NCBI RefSeq assembly: GCF_949628215.1
Contig: NC_134284.1
Location: forward strand, 124,001 to 188,000
Origin: Phalacrocorax aristotelis
Taxonomy: Eukaryota; Chordata; Aves; Suliformes; Phalacrocoracidae
Direction of reading: 5' to 3'
Length of the DNA: 64,000 nt
The notes below the pieces were generated by a model. It ran no database searches and was not told the DNA's origin. It saw only the letters and a list, made by a program, of their open reading frames with translations. This document shows positions 10,901 to 25,900 of this stretch, one piece after another (the first letter of the stretch is position 1; the number at the start of each line of letters is the position of its first letter). The position numbers and the translations under genes are program-made.

Positions 10901-13900
10901 AGAGACCGTGGAATTAGAACACAGAGGGAGGGAGCCGGACAGAGAGGGGCCGAGAGAAAAAGCTAGGCAGGCTAGAGTGGGCAGAGGCGGGAATTAAAAC
11001 CTAGGGACAGGGAGCTGGGCAGAGAGATGGAGATGACAGGGAAGAGCGGTGGGTGCAGGAAGAGCAGGAATTCATGACTAGGGAAAGGGAGCTGGACAGA
11101 GAAGAACTCAGAAAGGCAAGAAGAGTAGCAGGGTACAGAGCAGAGAAGACGAATTGAAAAGCGCGGGGGGAGCGTTGAGGCAGACAGAGAGAGATTAAGA
11201 AAAAAGTCACGGGCCACGTGGCAAAGCAGGAGGAATTCAGAAACGCGGATGGGACCCAAGGAAGAGTGAGCTGGTGAAGGCTAACGGGCGTTAAAAGTGA
11301 GGGACGGGGAGCTGGGAAAAACGAGGCAGAGAAAAAAACAGAATCGCAGAGAGAATCACACAAAGCCACTTGACATCATGCTCAGTACATGTACTGAGCA
11401 GCTGGGGGAAGAAGGGGGAGTCCTTAGGGGCTACGGCATTTCTCTCCCTAAGTAACCATTACACGTGACAGAGCCCTGCTTTCCCAGAGGTGGCTCAACA
11501 CCTGCCCGCCGAAAAGGAGGAGTGACTTAATTCCTTGCTTCGCTTCCACGCACAGCTTTTGCTTTACCTATTCAACACCCATGATTTTTCTCACTTTTAC
11601 CCTTCCAGCTCTCTCCCCCAGCCCACTGAGGGTGGAGTGAGCAAGCAGCTCCCTGGTGCAGAGTTGCCAGCTGGGGCTAAGCCACGGCACGCGCTTGCCC
11701 TGGTTTGGCAGGGAGCGGACCGTCGGTCGCCTGGCTCCTGGAGCGCTGGGCTGCTGGGCGGGGGGAGGCCACCAAAGATGAGGAGCAGGGCACAGGACAG
11801 TAGGAGGAGAGAAGAGAAAAGCGGCATGCGGCTGGACGGGGCGGGGAGGGGGCGTGTGTGCGCGTAGTGAGAAGGCACGAGGCAGGGAACAGGACGGCCA
11901 GGGAGCCTGACGGAGGCGGAGCTAGAAGCAGCAGAGAGAGGGGAAGAGAGGCAGCAGAAAGAGGGAAGAGCAGGACACAGACCAACAAAGAAGGAGGAGG
12001 AGCAGGCTGGAAACGCACAAAGAACCTGGGGCAGGCAGCACGACAGCGCGGGAGGAAAGAAGAATAGGGGCAGGAAGCTGGACCGAGCGAGGTGGAGAAA
12101 GACAAGAAAAGCGACAAGAACAGGGCAGAGAGGGAAGAATGAAGCCGCGAGGACAGGGAGCCGAGAGAGCCAACGACGGAGGGAAGGAGCCGGGGAGGGA
12201 CCACCACAAAACAAACCAGGGGGCTACGTGGTACAGAGCGTGAGAAGGGAGAGAATTAACAATTAGGGACAGGGAGTCAGAGAAAAACCAAAAAAGCACA
12301 GAGGGAGAGGGAGAGCATAAGGAATCGTAATGCGTCGAGAAAGGAGAGAGAAACAAGCCTAAAATAGGGTCATGGGGAAGCCAGAGACGGCAAGATGGCG
12401 AAAGGCGAAAAGCTACAGGATACAGGGCAGAGAGGGAAGAATTAACGAATAGACACAGAAGCGAGCGGGGCAGAAAGCGATGGAGAAAGGCTAAAGATCA
12501 CAGGGCCAACAGGGAAGAGAGGGAGGAATTTGAAAAACAGGGGCAAGAAGCCAGAGAGAGGGAGAGGCAACAATAAAATGGGGACGGGCCACGGGGCAGC
12601 GAGGAGGGAACCGATGAATCGGAAGAGGAGACCAGAGAGAACACAATGTAGAACGGAAAAAAGGAACAGCAATGGCCTACAGGGAAGGAGGAATTAAAGA
12701 TCAGGCACTGGGAGGCAGACAGAGACAAATGAAGAAACAAGTAAGAAAACCAACAGCAATGGGCTACCAAGAGAGAGAGGGAGGAAATAAAACATAGCAG
12801 CAAGGAGCTGGACAGGGAGAGATGAGGACAACCAAACAGCACGGGTCTACGTGACAGAGACCGTGGAATTAGAACACAGAGGGAGGGAGCCGGACAGAGA
12901 GGGGCCGAGAGAAAAAGCTAGGCAGGCTAGAGTGGGCAGAGGCGGGAATTAAAACCTAGGGACAGGGAGCTGGGCAGAGAGATGGAGATGACAGGGAAGA
13001 GCGGTGGGTGCAGGAAGAGCAGGAATTCATGACTAGGGAAAGGGAGCTGGACAGAGAAGAACTCAGAAAGGCAAGAAGAGTAGCAGGGTACAGAGCAGAG
13101 AAGACGAATTGAAAAGCGCGGGGGGAGCGTTGAGGCAGACAGAGAGAGATTAAGAAAAAAGTCACGGGCCACGTGGCAAAGCAGGAGGAATTCAGAAACG
13201 CGGATGGGACCCAAGGAAGAGTGAGCTGGTGAAGGCTAACGGGCGTTAAAAGTGAGGGACGGGGAGCTGGGAAAAACGAGGCAGAGAAAAAAACAGAATC
13301 GCAGAGAGAATCACACAAAGCCACTTGACATCATGCTCAGTACATGTACTGAGCAGCTGGGGGAAGAAGGGGGAGTCCTTAGGGGCTACGGCATTTCTCT
13401 CCCTAAGTAACCATTACACGTGACAGAGCCCTGCTTTCCCAGAGGTGGCTCAACACCTGCCCGCCGAAAAGGAGGAGTGACTTAATTCCTTGCTTCGCTT
13501 CCACGCACAGCTTTTGCTTTACCTATTCAACACCCATGATTTTTCTCACTTTTACCCTTCCAGCTCTCTCCCCCAGCCCACTGAGGGTGGAGTGAGCAAG
13601 CAGCTCCCTGGTGCAGAGTTGCCAGCTGGGGCTAAGCCACGGCACGCGCTTGCCCTGGTTTGGCAGGGAGCGGACCGTCGGTCGCCTGGCTCCTGGAGCG
13701 CCGGGCTGCTGGGCGGGGGGAGGCCACCAAAGATGAGGAGCAGGGCACAGGACAGTAGGAGGAGAGAAGAGAAAAGCGGCATGCGGCTGGACGGGGCGGG
13801 GAGGGGGCGTGTGTGCGCGTAGTGAGAAGGCACGAGGCAGGGAACAGGACGGCCAGGGAGCCTGACGGAGGCGGAGCTAGAAGCAGCAGAGAGAGGGGAA

Positions 13901-16900
13901 GAGAGGCAGCAGAAAGAGGGAAGAGCAGGACACAGACCAACAAAGAAGGAGGAGGAGCAGGCTGGAAACGCACAAAGAACCTGGGGCAGGCAGCACGACA
14001 GCGCGGGAGGAAAGAAGAATAGGGGCAGGAAGCTGGACCGAGCGAGGTGGAGAAAGACAAGAAAAGCGACAAGAACAGGGCAGAGAGGGAAGAATGAAGC
14101 CGCGAGGACAGGGAGCCGAGAGAGCCAACGACGGAGGGAAGGAGCCGGGGAGGGACCACCACAAAACAAACCAGGGGGCTACGTGGTACAGAGCGTGAGA
14201 AGGGAGAGAATTAACAATTAGGGACAGGGAGTCAGAGAAAAACCAAAAAAGCACAGAGGGAGAGGGAGAGCATAAGGAATCGTAATGCGTCGAGAAAGGA
14301 GAGAGAAACAAGCCTAAAATAGGGTCATGGGGAAGCCAGAGACGGCAAGATGGCGAAAGGCGAAAAGCTACAGGATACAGGGCAGAGAGGGAAGAATTAA
14401 CGAATAGACACAGAAGCGAGCGGGGCAGAAAGCGATGGAGAAAGGCTAAAGATCACAGGGCCAACAGGGAAGAGAGGGAGGAATTTGAAAAACAGGGGCA
14501 AGAAGCCAGAGAGAGGGAGAGGCAACAATAAAATGGGGACGGGCCACGGGGCAGCGAGGAGGGAACCGATGAATCGGAAGAGGAGACCAGAGAGAACACA
14601 ATGTAGAACGGAAAAAAGGAACAGCAATGGCCTACAGGGAAGGAGGAATTAAAGATCAGGCACTGGGAGGCAGACAGAGACAAATGAAGAAACAAGTAAG
14701 AAAACCAACAGCAATGGGCTACCAAGAGAGAGAGGGAGGAAATAAAACATAGCAGCAAGGAGCTGGACAGAGAGAGATGAGGACAACCAAACAGCACGGG
14801 TCTACGTGACAGAGACCGTGGAATTAGAACACAGAGGGAGGGAGCCGGACAGAGAGGGGCCGAGAGAAAAAGCTAGGCAGGCTAGAGTGGGCAGAGGCGG
14901 GAATTAAAACCTAGGGACAGGGAGCTGGGCAGAGAGATGGAGATGACAGGGAAGAGCGGTGGGTGCAGGAAGAGCAGGAATTCATGACTAGGGAAAGGGA
15001 GCTGGACAGAGAAGAACTCAGAAAGGCAAGAAGAGTAGCAGGGTACAGAGCAGAGAAGACGAATTGAAAAGCGCGGGGGGAGCGTTGAGGCAGACAGAGA
15101 GAGATTAAGAAAAAAGTCACGGGCCACGTGGCAAAGCAGGAGGAATTCAGAAACGCGGATGGGACCCAAGGAAGAGTGAGCTGGTGAAGGCCAACGGGCG
15201 TTAAAAGTGAGGGACGGGGAGCTGGGAAAAACGAGGCAGAGAAAAAACAGAATCGCAGAGAGAATCACACAAAGCCACTTGACATCATGCTCAGTACATG
15301 TACTGAGCAGCTGGGGGAAGAAGGGGGAGTCCTTAGGGGCTACGGCATTTCTCTCCCTAAGTAACCATTACACGTGACAGAGCCCTGCTTTCCCAGAGGT
15401 GGCTCAACACCTGCCCGCCGAAAAGGAGGAGTGACTTAATTCCTTGCTTCGCTTCCACGCACAGCTTTTGCTTTACCTATTCAACACCCATGATTTTTCT
15501 CACTTTTACCCTTCCAGCTCTCTCCCCCAGCCCACTGAGGGTGGAGTGAGCAAGCAGCTCCCTGGTGCAGAGTTGCCAGCTGGGGCTAAGCCACGGCACG
15601 CGCTTGCCCTGGTTTGGCAGGGAGCGGACCGTCGGTCGCCTGGCTCCTGGAGCGCCGGGCTGCTGGGCGGGGGGAGGCCACCAAAGATGAGGAGCAGGGC
15701 ACAGGACAGTAGGAGGAGAGAAGAGAAAAGCGGCATGCGGCTGGACGGGGCGGGGAGGGGGCGTGTGTGCGCGTAGTGAGAAGGCACGAGGCAGGGAACA
15801 GGACGGCCAGGGAGCCTGACGGAGGCGGAGCTAGAAGCAGCAGAGAGAGGGGAAGAGAGGCAGCAGAAAGAGGGAAGAGCAGGACACAGACCAACAAAGA
15901 AGGAGGAGGAGCAGGCTGGAAACGCACAAAGAACCTGGGGCAGGCAGCACGACAGCGCGGGAGGAAAGAAGAATAGGGGCAGGAAGCTGGACCGAGCGAG
16001 GTGGAGAAAGACAAGAAAAGCGACAAGAACAGGGCAGAGAGGGAAGAATGAAGCCGCGAGGACAGGGAGCCGAGAGAGCCAACGACGGAGGGAAGGAGCC
16101 GGGGAGGGACCACCACAAAACAAACCAGGGGGCTACGTGGTACAGAGCGTGAGAAGGGAGAGAATTAACAATTAGGGACAGGGAGTCAGAGAAAAACCAA
16201 AAAAGCACAGAGGGAGAGGGAGAGCATAAGGAATCGTAATGCGTCGAGAAAGGAGAGAGAAACAAGCCTAAAATAGGGTCATGGGGAAGCCAGAGACGGC
16301 AAGATGGCGAAAGGCGAAAAGCTACAGGTTACAGGGCAGAGAGGGAAGAATTAACGAATAGACACAGAAGCGAGCGGGGCAGAAAGCGATGGAGAAAGGC
16401 TAAAGATCACAGGGCCAACAGGGAAGAGAGGGAGGAATTTGAAAAACAGGGGCAAGAAGCCAGAGAGAGGGAGAGGCAACAATAAAATGGGGACGGGCCA
16501 CGGGGCAGCGAGGAGGGAACCGATGAATCAGAAGAGGAGACCAGAGAGAACACAATGTAGAACGGAAAAAAGGAACAGCAATGGCCTACAGGGAAGGAGG
16601 AATTAAAGATCAGGCACTGGGAGGCAGACAGAGACAAATGAAGAAACAAGTAAGAAAACCAACAGCAATGGGCTACCAAGAGAGAGAGGGAGGAAATAAA
16701 ACATAGCAGCAAGGAGCTGGACAGGGAGAGATGAGGACAACCAAACAGCACGGGTCTACGTGACAGAGACCGTGGAATTAGAACACAGAGGGAGGGAGCC
16801 GGACAGAGAGGGGCCGAGAGAAAAAGCTAGGCAGGCTAGAGTGGGCAGAGGCGGGAATTAAAACCTAGGGACAGGGAGCTGGGCAGAGAGATGGAGATGA

Positions 16901-19900
16901 CAGGGAAGAGCGGTGGGTGCAGGAAGAGCAGGAATTCATGACTAGGGAAAGGGAGCTGGACAGAGAAGAACTCAGAAAGGCAAGAAGAGTAGCAGGGTAC
17001 AGAGCAGAGAAGACGAATTGAAAAGCGCGGGGGGAGCGTTGAGGCAGACAGAGAGAGATTAAGAAAAAAGTCACGGGCCACGTGGCAAAGCAGGAGGAAT
17101 TCAGAAACGCGGATGGGACCCAAGGAAGAGTGAGCTGGTGAAGGCTAACGGGCGTTAAAAGTGAGGGACGGGGAGCTGGGAAAAACGAGGCAGAGAAAAA
17201 AACAGAATCGCAGAGAGAATCACACAAAGCCACTTGACATCATGCTCAGTACATGTACTGAGCAGCTGGGGGAAGAAGGGGGAGTCCTTAGGGGCTACGG
17301 CATTTCTCTCCCTAAGTAACCATTACACGTGACAGAGCCCTGCTTTCCCAGAGGTGGCTCAACACCTGCCCGCCGAAAAGGAGGAGTGACTTAATTCCTT
17401 GCTTCGCTTCCACGCACAGCTTTTGCTTTACCTATTCAACACCCATGATTTTTCTCACTTTTACCCTTCCAGCTCTCTCCCCCAGCCCACTGAGGGTGGA
17501 GTGAGCAAGCAGCTCCCTGGTGCAGAGTTGCCAGCTGGGGCTAAGCCACGGCACACGCTTGCCCTGGTTTGGCAGGGAGCGGACCGTCGGTCGCCTGGCT
17601 CCTGGAGCGCCGGGCTGCTGGGCGGGGGGAGGCCACCAAAGATGAGGAGCAGGGCACAGGACAGTAGGAGGAGAGAAGAGAAAAGCGGCATGCGGCTGGA
17701 CGGGGCGGGGAGGGGGCGTGTGTGCGCGTAGTGAGAAGGCACGAGGCAGGGAACAGGACGGCCAGGGAGCCTGACGGAGGCGGAGCTAGAAGCAGCAGAG
17801 AGAGGGGAAGAGAGGCAGCAGAAAGAGGGAAGAGCAGGACACAGACCAACAAAGAAGGAGGAGGAGCAGGCTGGAAACGCACAAAGAACCTGGGGCAGGC
17901 AGCACGACAGCGCGGGAGGAAAGAAGAATAGGGGCAGGAAGCTGGACCGAGCGAGGTGGAGAAAGACAAGAAAAGCGACAAGAACAGGGCAGAGAGGGAA
18001 GAATGAAGCCGCGAGGACAGGGAGCCGAGAGAGCCAACGACGGAGGGAAGGAGCCGGGGAGGGACCACCACAAAACAAACCAGGGGGCTACGTGGTACAG
18101 AGCGTGAGAAGGGAGAGAATTAACAATTAGGGACAGGGAGTCAGAGAAAAACCAAAAAAGCACAGAGGGAGAGGGAGAGCATAAGGAATCGTAATGCGTC
18201 GAGAAAGGAGAGAGAAACAAGCCTAAAATAGGGTCATGGGGAAGCCAGAGACGGCAAGATGGCGAAAGGCGAAAAGCTACAGGATACAGGGCAGAGAGGG
18301 AAGAATTAACGAATAGACACAGAAGCGAGCGGGGCAGAAAGCGATGGAGAAAGGCTAAAGATCACAGGGCCAACAGGGAAGAGAGGGAGGAATTTGAAAA
18401 ACAGGGGCAAGAAGCCAGAGAGAGGGAGAGGCAACAATAAAATGGGGACGGGCCACGGGGCAACGAGGAGGGAACCGATGAATCGGAAGAGGAGACCAGA
18501 GAGAACACAATGTAGAACGGAAAAAAGGAACAGCAATGGCCTACAGGGAAGGAGGAATTAAAGATCAGGCACTGGGAGGCAGACAGAGACAAATGAAGAA
18601 ACAAGTAAGAAAACCAACAGCAATGGGCTACCAAGAGAGAGAGGGAGGAAATAAAACATAGCAGCAAGGAGCTGGACAGAGAGAGATGAGGACAACCAAA
18701 CAGCACGGGTCTACGTGACAGAGACCGTGGAATTAGAACACAGAGGGAGGGAGCCGGACAGAGAGGGGCCGAGAGAAAAAGCTAGGCAGGCTAGAGTGGG
18801 CAGAGGCGGGAATTAAAACCTAGGGACAGGGAGCTGGGCAGAGAGATGGAGATGACAGGGAAGAGCGGTGGGTGCAGGAAGAGCAGGAATTCATGACTAG
18901 GGAAAGGGAGCTGGACAGAGAAGAACTCAGAAAGGCAAGAAGAGTAGCAGGGTACAGAGCAGAGAAGACGAATTGAAAAGCGCGGGGGGAGCGTTGAGGC
19001 AGACAGAGAGAGATTAAGAAAAAAGTCACGGGCCACATGGCAAAGCAGGAGGAATTCAGAAACGCGGATGGGACCCAAGGAAGAGTGAGCTGGTGAAGGC
19101 TAACGGGCGTTAAAAGTGAGGGACGGGGAGCTGGGAAAAACGAGGCAGAGAAAAAAACAGAATCGCAGAGAGAATCACACAAAGCCACTTGACATCATGC
19201 TCAGTACATGTACTGAGCAGCTGGGGGAAGAAGGGGGAGTCCTTAGGGGCTACGGCATTTCTCTCCCTAAGTAACCATTACACGTGACAGAGCCCTGCTT
19301 TCCCAGAGGTGGCTCAACACCTGCCCGCCGAAAAGGAGGAGTGACTTAATTCCTTGCTTCGCTTCCACGCACAGCTTTTGCTTTACCTATTCAACACCCA
19401 TGATTTTTCTCACTTTTACCCTTCCAGCTCTCTCCCCCAGCCCACTGAGGGTGGAGTGAGCAAGCAGCTCCCTGGTGCAGAGTTGCCAGCTGGGGCTAAG
19501 CCACGGCACGCGCTTGCCCTGGTTTGGCAGGGAGCGGACCGTCGGTCGCCTGGCTCCTGGAGCGCCGGGCTGCTGGGCGGGGGGAGGCCACCAAAGATGA
19601 GGAGCAGGGCACAGGACAGTAGGAGGAGAGAAGAGAAAAGCGGCATGCGGCTGGACGGGGCGGGGAGGGGGCGTGTGTGCGCGTAGTGAGAAGGCACGAG
19701 GCAGGGAACAGGACGGCCAGGGAGCCTGACGGAGGCGGAGCTAGAAGCAGCAGAGAGAGGGGAAGAGAGGCAGCAGAAAGAGGGAAGAGCAGGACACAGA
19801 CCAACAAAGAAGGAGGAGGAGCAGGCTGGAAACGCACAAAGAACCTGGGGCAGGCAGCACGACAGCGCGGGAGGAAAGAAGAATAGGGGCAGGAAGCTGG

Positions 19901-22900
19901 ACCGAGCGAGGTGGAGAAAGACAAGAAAAGCGACAAGAACAGGGCAGAGAGGGAAGAATGAAGCCGCGAGGACAGGGAGCCGAGAGAGCCAACGACGGAG
20001 GGAAGGAGCCGGGGAGGGACCACCACAAAACAAACCAGGGGGCTACGTGGTACAGAGCGTGAGAAGGGAGAGAATTAACAATTAGGGACAGGGAGTCAGA
20101 GAAAAACCAAAAAAGCACAGAGGGAGAGGGAGAGCATAAGGAATCGTAATGCGTCGAGAAAGGAGAGAGAAACAAGCCTAAAATAGGGTCATGGGGAAGC
20201 CAGAGACGGCAAGATGGCGAAAGGCGAAAAGCTACAGGATACAGGGCAGAGAGGGAAGAATTAACGAATAGACACAGAAGCGAGCGGGGCAGAAAGCGAT
20301 GGAGAAAGGCTAAAGATCACAGGGCCAACAGGGAAGAGAGGGAGGAATTTGAAAAACAGGGGCAAGAAGCCAGAGAGAGGGAGAGGCAACAATAAAATGG
20401 GGACGGGCCACGGGGCAGCGAGGAGGGAACCGATGAATCGGAAGAGGAGACCAGAGAGAACACAATGTAGAACGGAAAAAAGGAACAGCAATGGCCTACA
20501 GGGAAGGAGGAATTAAAGATCAGGCACTGGGAGGCAGACAGAGACAAATGAAGAAACAAGTAAGAAAACCAACAGCAATGGGCTACCAAGAGAGAGAGGG
20601 AGGAAATAAAACATAGCAGCAAGGAGCTGGACAGAGAGAGATGAGGACAACCAAACAGCACGGGTCTACGTGACAGAGACCGTGGAATTAGAACACAGAG
20701 GGAGGGAGCCGGACAGAGAGGGGCCGAGAGAAAAAGCTAGGCAGGCTAGAGTGGGCAGAGGCGGGAATTAAAACCTAGGGACAGGGAGCTGGGCAGAGAG
20801 ATGGAGATGACAGGGAAGAGCGGTGGGTGCAGGAAGAGCAGGAATTCATGACTAGGGAAAGGGAGCTGGACAGAGAAGAACTCAGAAAGGCAAGAAGAGT
20901 AGCAGGGTACAGAGCAGAGAAGACGAATTGAAAAGCGCGGGGGGAGCGTTGAGGCAGACAGAGAGAGATTAAGAAAAAAGTCACGGGCCACGTGGCAAAG
21001 CAGGAGGAATTCAGAAACGCGGATGGGACCCAAGGAAGAGTGAGCTGGTGAAGGCCAACGGGTGTTAAAAGTGAGGGACGGGGAGCTGGGAAAAACGAGG
21101 CAGAGAAAAAACAGAATCGCAGAGAGAATCACACAAAGCCATTTGACATCATGCTCAGTACATGTACTGAGCAGCTGGGGGAAGAAGGGGGAGTCCTTAG
21201 GGGCTACGGCATTTCTCTCCCTAAGTAACCATTACACGTGACAGAGCCCTGCTTTCCCAGAGGTGGCTCAACACCTGCCCGCCGAAAAGGAGGAGTGACT
21301 TAATTCCTTGCTTCGCTTCCACGCACAGCTTTTGCTTTACCTATTCAACACCCATGATTTTTCTCACTTTTACCCTTCCAGCTCTCTCCCCCAGCCCACT
21401 GAGGGTGGAGTGAGCAAGCAGCTCCCTGGTGCAGAGTTGCCAGCTGGGGCTAAGCCACGGCACGCGCTTGCCCTGGTTTGGCAGGGAGCGGACCGTCGGT
21501 CGCCTGGCTCCTGGAGCGCCGGGCTGCTGGGCGGGGGGAGGCCACCAAAGATGAGGAGCAGGGCACAGGACAGTAGGAGGAGAGAAGAGAAAAGCGGCAT
21601 GCGGCTGGACGGGGCGGGGAGGGGGCGTGTGTGCGCGTAGTGAGAAGGCACGAGGCAGGGAACAGGACGGCCAGGGAGCCTGACGGAGGCGGAGCTAGAA
21701 GCAGCAGAGAGAGGGGAAGAGAGGCAGCAGAAAGAGGGAAGAGCAGGACACAGACCAACAAAGAAGGAGGAGGAGCAGGCTGGAAACGCACAAAGAACCT
21801 GGGGCAGGCAGCACGACAGCGCGGGAGGAAAGAAGAATAGGGGCAGGAAGCTGGACCGAGCGAGATGGAGAAAGACAAGAAAAGCGACAAGAACAGGGCA
21901 GAGAGGGAAGAATGAAGCCGCGAGGACAGGGAGCCGAGAGAGCCAACGACGGAGGGAAGGAGCCGGGGAGGGACCACCACAAAACAAACCAGGGGGCTAC
22001 GTGGTACAGAGCGTGAGAAGGGAGAGAATTAACAATTAGGGACAGGGAGTCAGAGAAAAACCAAAAAAGCACAGAGGGAGAGGGAGAGCATAAGGAATCG
22101 TAATGCATCGAGAAAGGAGAGAGAAACAAGCCTAAAATAGGGTCATGGGGAAGCCAGAGACGGCAAGATGGCGAAAGGTGAAAAGCTACAGGTTACAGGG
22201 CAGAGAGGGAAGAATTAACGAATAGACACAGAAGCGAGCGGGGCAGAAAGCGATGGAGAAAGGCTAAAGATCACAGGGCCAACAGGGAAGAGAGGGAGGA
22301 ATTTGAAAAACAGGGGCAAGAAGCCAGAGAGAGGGAGAGGCAACAATAAAATGGGGACGGGCCACGGGGCAGCGAGGAGGGAACCGATGAATCAGAAGAG
22401 GAGACCAGAGAGAACACAATGTAGAACGGAAAAAAGGAACAGCAATGGCCTACAGGGAAGGAGGAATTAAAGATCAGGCACTGGGAGGCAGACAGAGACA
22501 AATGAAGAAACAAGTAAGAAAACCAACAGCAATGGGCTACCAAGAGAGAGAGGGAGGAAATAAAACATAGCAGCAAGGAGCTGGACAGGGAGAGATGAGG
22601 ACAACCAAACAGCACGGGTCTACGTGACAGAGACCGTGGAATTAGAACACAGAGGGAGGGAGCCGGACAGAGAGGGGCCGAGAGAAAAAGCTAGGCAGGC
22701 TAGAGTGGGCAGAGGCGGGAATTAAAACCTAGGGACAGGGAGCTGGGCAGAGAGATGGAGATGACAGGGAAGAGCGGTGGGTGCAGGAAGAGCAGGAATT
22801 CATGACTAGGGAAAGGGAGCTGGACAGAGAAGAACTCAGAAAGGCAAGAAGAGTAGCAGGGTACAGAGCAGAGAAGACGAATTGAAAAGCGCGGGGGGAG

Positions 22901-25900
22901 CGTTGAGGCAGACAGAGAGAGATTAAGAAAAAAGTCACGGGCCACGTGGCAAAGCAGGAGGAATTCAGAAACGCGGATGGGACCCAAGGAAGAGTGAGCT
23001 GGTGAAGGCTAACGGGCGTTAAAAGTGAGGGACGGGGAGCTGGGAAAAACGAGGCAGAGAAAAAAACAGAATCGCAGAGAGAATCACACAAAGCCACTTG
23101 ACATCATGCTCAGTACATGTACTGAGCAGCTGGGGGAAGAAGGGGGAGTCCTTAGGGGCTACGGCATTTCTCTCCCTAAGTAACCATTACACGTGACAGA
23201 GCCCTGCTTTCCCAGAGGTGGCTCAACACCTGCCCGCCGAAAAGGAGGAGTGACTTAATTCCTTGCTTCGCTTCCACGCACAGCTTTTGCTTTACCTATT
23301 CAACACCCATGATTTTTCTCACTTTTACCCTTCCAGCTCTCTCCCCCAGCCCACTGAGGGTGGAGTGAGCAAGCAGCTCCCTGGTGCAGAGTTGCCAGCT
23401 GGGGCTAAGCCACGGCACACGCTTGCCCTGGTTTGGCAGGGAGCGGACCGTCGGTCGCCTGGCTCCTGGAGCGCCGGGCTGCTGGGCGGGGGGAGGCCAC
23501 CAAAGATGAGGAGCAGGGCACAGGACAGTAGGAGGAGAGAAGAGAAAAGCGGCATGCGGCTGGACGGGGCGGGGAGGGGGCGTGTGTGCGCGTAGTGAGA
23601 AGGCACGAGGCAGGGAACAGGACGGCCAGGGAGCCTGACGGAGGCGGAGCTAGAAGCAGCAGAGAGAGGGGAAGAGAGGCAGCAGAAAGCGGGAAGAGCA
23701 GGACACAGACCAACAAAGAAGGAGGAGGAGCAGGCTGGAAACGCACAAAGAACCTGGGGCAGGCAGCACGACAGCGCGGGAGGAAAGAAGAATAGGGGCA
23801 GGAAGCTGGACCGAGCGAGATGGAGAAAGACAAGAAAAGCGACAAGAACAGGGCAGAGAGGGAAGAATGAAGCCGCGAGGACAGGGAGCCGAGAGAGCCA
23901 ACGACGGAGGGAAGGAGCCGGGGAGGGACCACCACAAAACAAACCAGGGGGCTACGTGGTACAGAGCGTGAGAAGGGAGAGAATTAACAATTAGGGACAG
24001 GGAGTCAGAGAAAAACCAAAAAAGCACAGAGGGAGAGGGAGAGCATAAGGAATCGTAATGCGTCGAGAAAGGAGAGAGAAACAAGCCTAAAATAGGGTCA
24101 TGGGGAAGCCAGAGACGGCAAGATGGCGAAAGGCGAAAAGCTACAGGATACAGGGCAGAGAGGGAAGAATTAACGAATAGACACAGAAGCGAGCGGGGCA
24201 GAAAGCGATGGAGAAAGGCTAAAGATCACAGGGCCAACAGGGAAGAGAGGGAGGAATTTGAAAAACAGGGGCAAGAAGCCAGAGAGAGGGAGAGGCAACA
24301 ATAAAATGGGGACGGGCCACGGGGCAGCGAGGAGGGAACCGATGAATCAGAAGAGGAGACCAGAGAGAACACAATGTAGAACGGAAAAAAGGAACAGCAA
24401 TGGCCTACAGGGAAGGAGGAATTAAAGATCAGTCACTGGGAGGCAGACAGAGACAAATGAAGAAACAAGTAAGAAAACCAACAGCAATGGGCTACCAAGA
24501 GAGAGAGGGAGGAAATAAAACATAGCAGCAAGGAGCTGGACAGAGAGAGATGAGGACAACCAAACAGCACGGGTCTACGTGACAGAGACCGTGGAATTAG
24601 AACACAGAGGGAGGGAGCCGGACAGAGAGGGGCCGAGAGAAAAAGCTAGGCAGGCTAGAGTGGGCAGAGGCGGGAATTAAAACCTAGGGACAGGGAGCTG
24701 GGCAGAGAGATGGAGATGACAGGGAAGAGCGGTGGGTGCAGGAAGAGCAGGAATTCATGACTAGGGAAAGGGAGCTGGACAGAGAAGAACTCAGAAAGGC
24801 AAGAAGAGTAGCAGGGTACAGAGCAGAGAAGACGAATTGAAAAGCGCGGGGGGAGCGTTGAGGCAGACAGAGAGAGATTAAGAAAAAAGTCACGGGCCAC
24901 ATGGCAAAGCAGGAGGAATTCAGAAACGCGGATGGGACCCAAGGAAGAGTGAGCTGGTGAAGGCCAACGGGCGTTAAAAGTGAGGGACGGGGAGCTGGGA
25001 AAAACGAGGCAGAGAAAAAACAGAATCGCAGAGAGAATCACACAAAGCCACTTGACATCATGCTCAGTACATGTACTGAGCAGCTGGGGGAAGAAGGGGG
25101 AGTCCTTAGGGGCTACGGCATTTCTCTCCCTAAGTAACCATTACACGTGACAGAGCCCTGCTTTCCCAGAGGTGGCTCAACACCTGCCCGCCGAAAAGGA
25201 GGAGTGACTTAATTCCTTGCTTCGCTTCCACGCACAGCTTTTGCTTTACCTATTCAACACCCATGATTTTTCTCACTTTTACCCTTCCAGCTCTCTCCCC
25301 CAGCCCACTGAGGGTGGAGTGAGCAAGCAGCTCCCTGGTGCAGAGTTGCCAGCTGGGGCTAAGCCACGGCACGCGCTTGCCCTGGTTTGGCAGGGAGCGG
25401 ACCGTCGGTCGCCTGGCTCCTGGAGCGCCGGGCTGCTGGGCGGGGGGAGGCCACCAAAGATGAGGAGCAGGGCACAGGACAGTAGGAGGAGAGAAGAGAA
25501 AAGCGGCATGCGGCTGGACGGGGCGGGGAGGGGGCGTGTGTGCGCGTAGTGAGAAGGCACGAGGCAGGGAACAGGACGGCCAGGGAGCCTGACGGAGGCG
25601 GAGCTAGAAGCAGCAGAGAGAGGGGAAGAGAGGCAGCAGAAAGAGGGAAGAGCAGGACACAGACCAACAAAGAAGGAGGAGGAGCAGGCTGGAAACGCAC
25701 AAAGAACCTGGGGCAGGCAGCACGACAGCGCGGGAGGAAAGAAGAATAGGGGCAGGAAGCTGGACCGAGCGAGGTGGAGAAAGACAAGAAAAGCGACAAG
25801 AACAGGGCAGAGAGGGAAGAATGAAGCCGCGAGGACAGGGAGCCGAGAGAGCCAACGACGGAGGGAAGGAGCCGGGGAGGGACCACCACAAAACAAACCA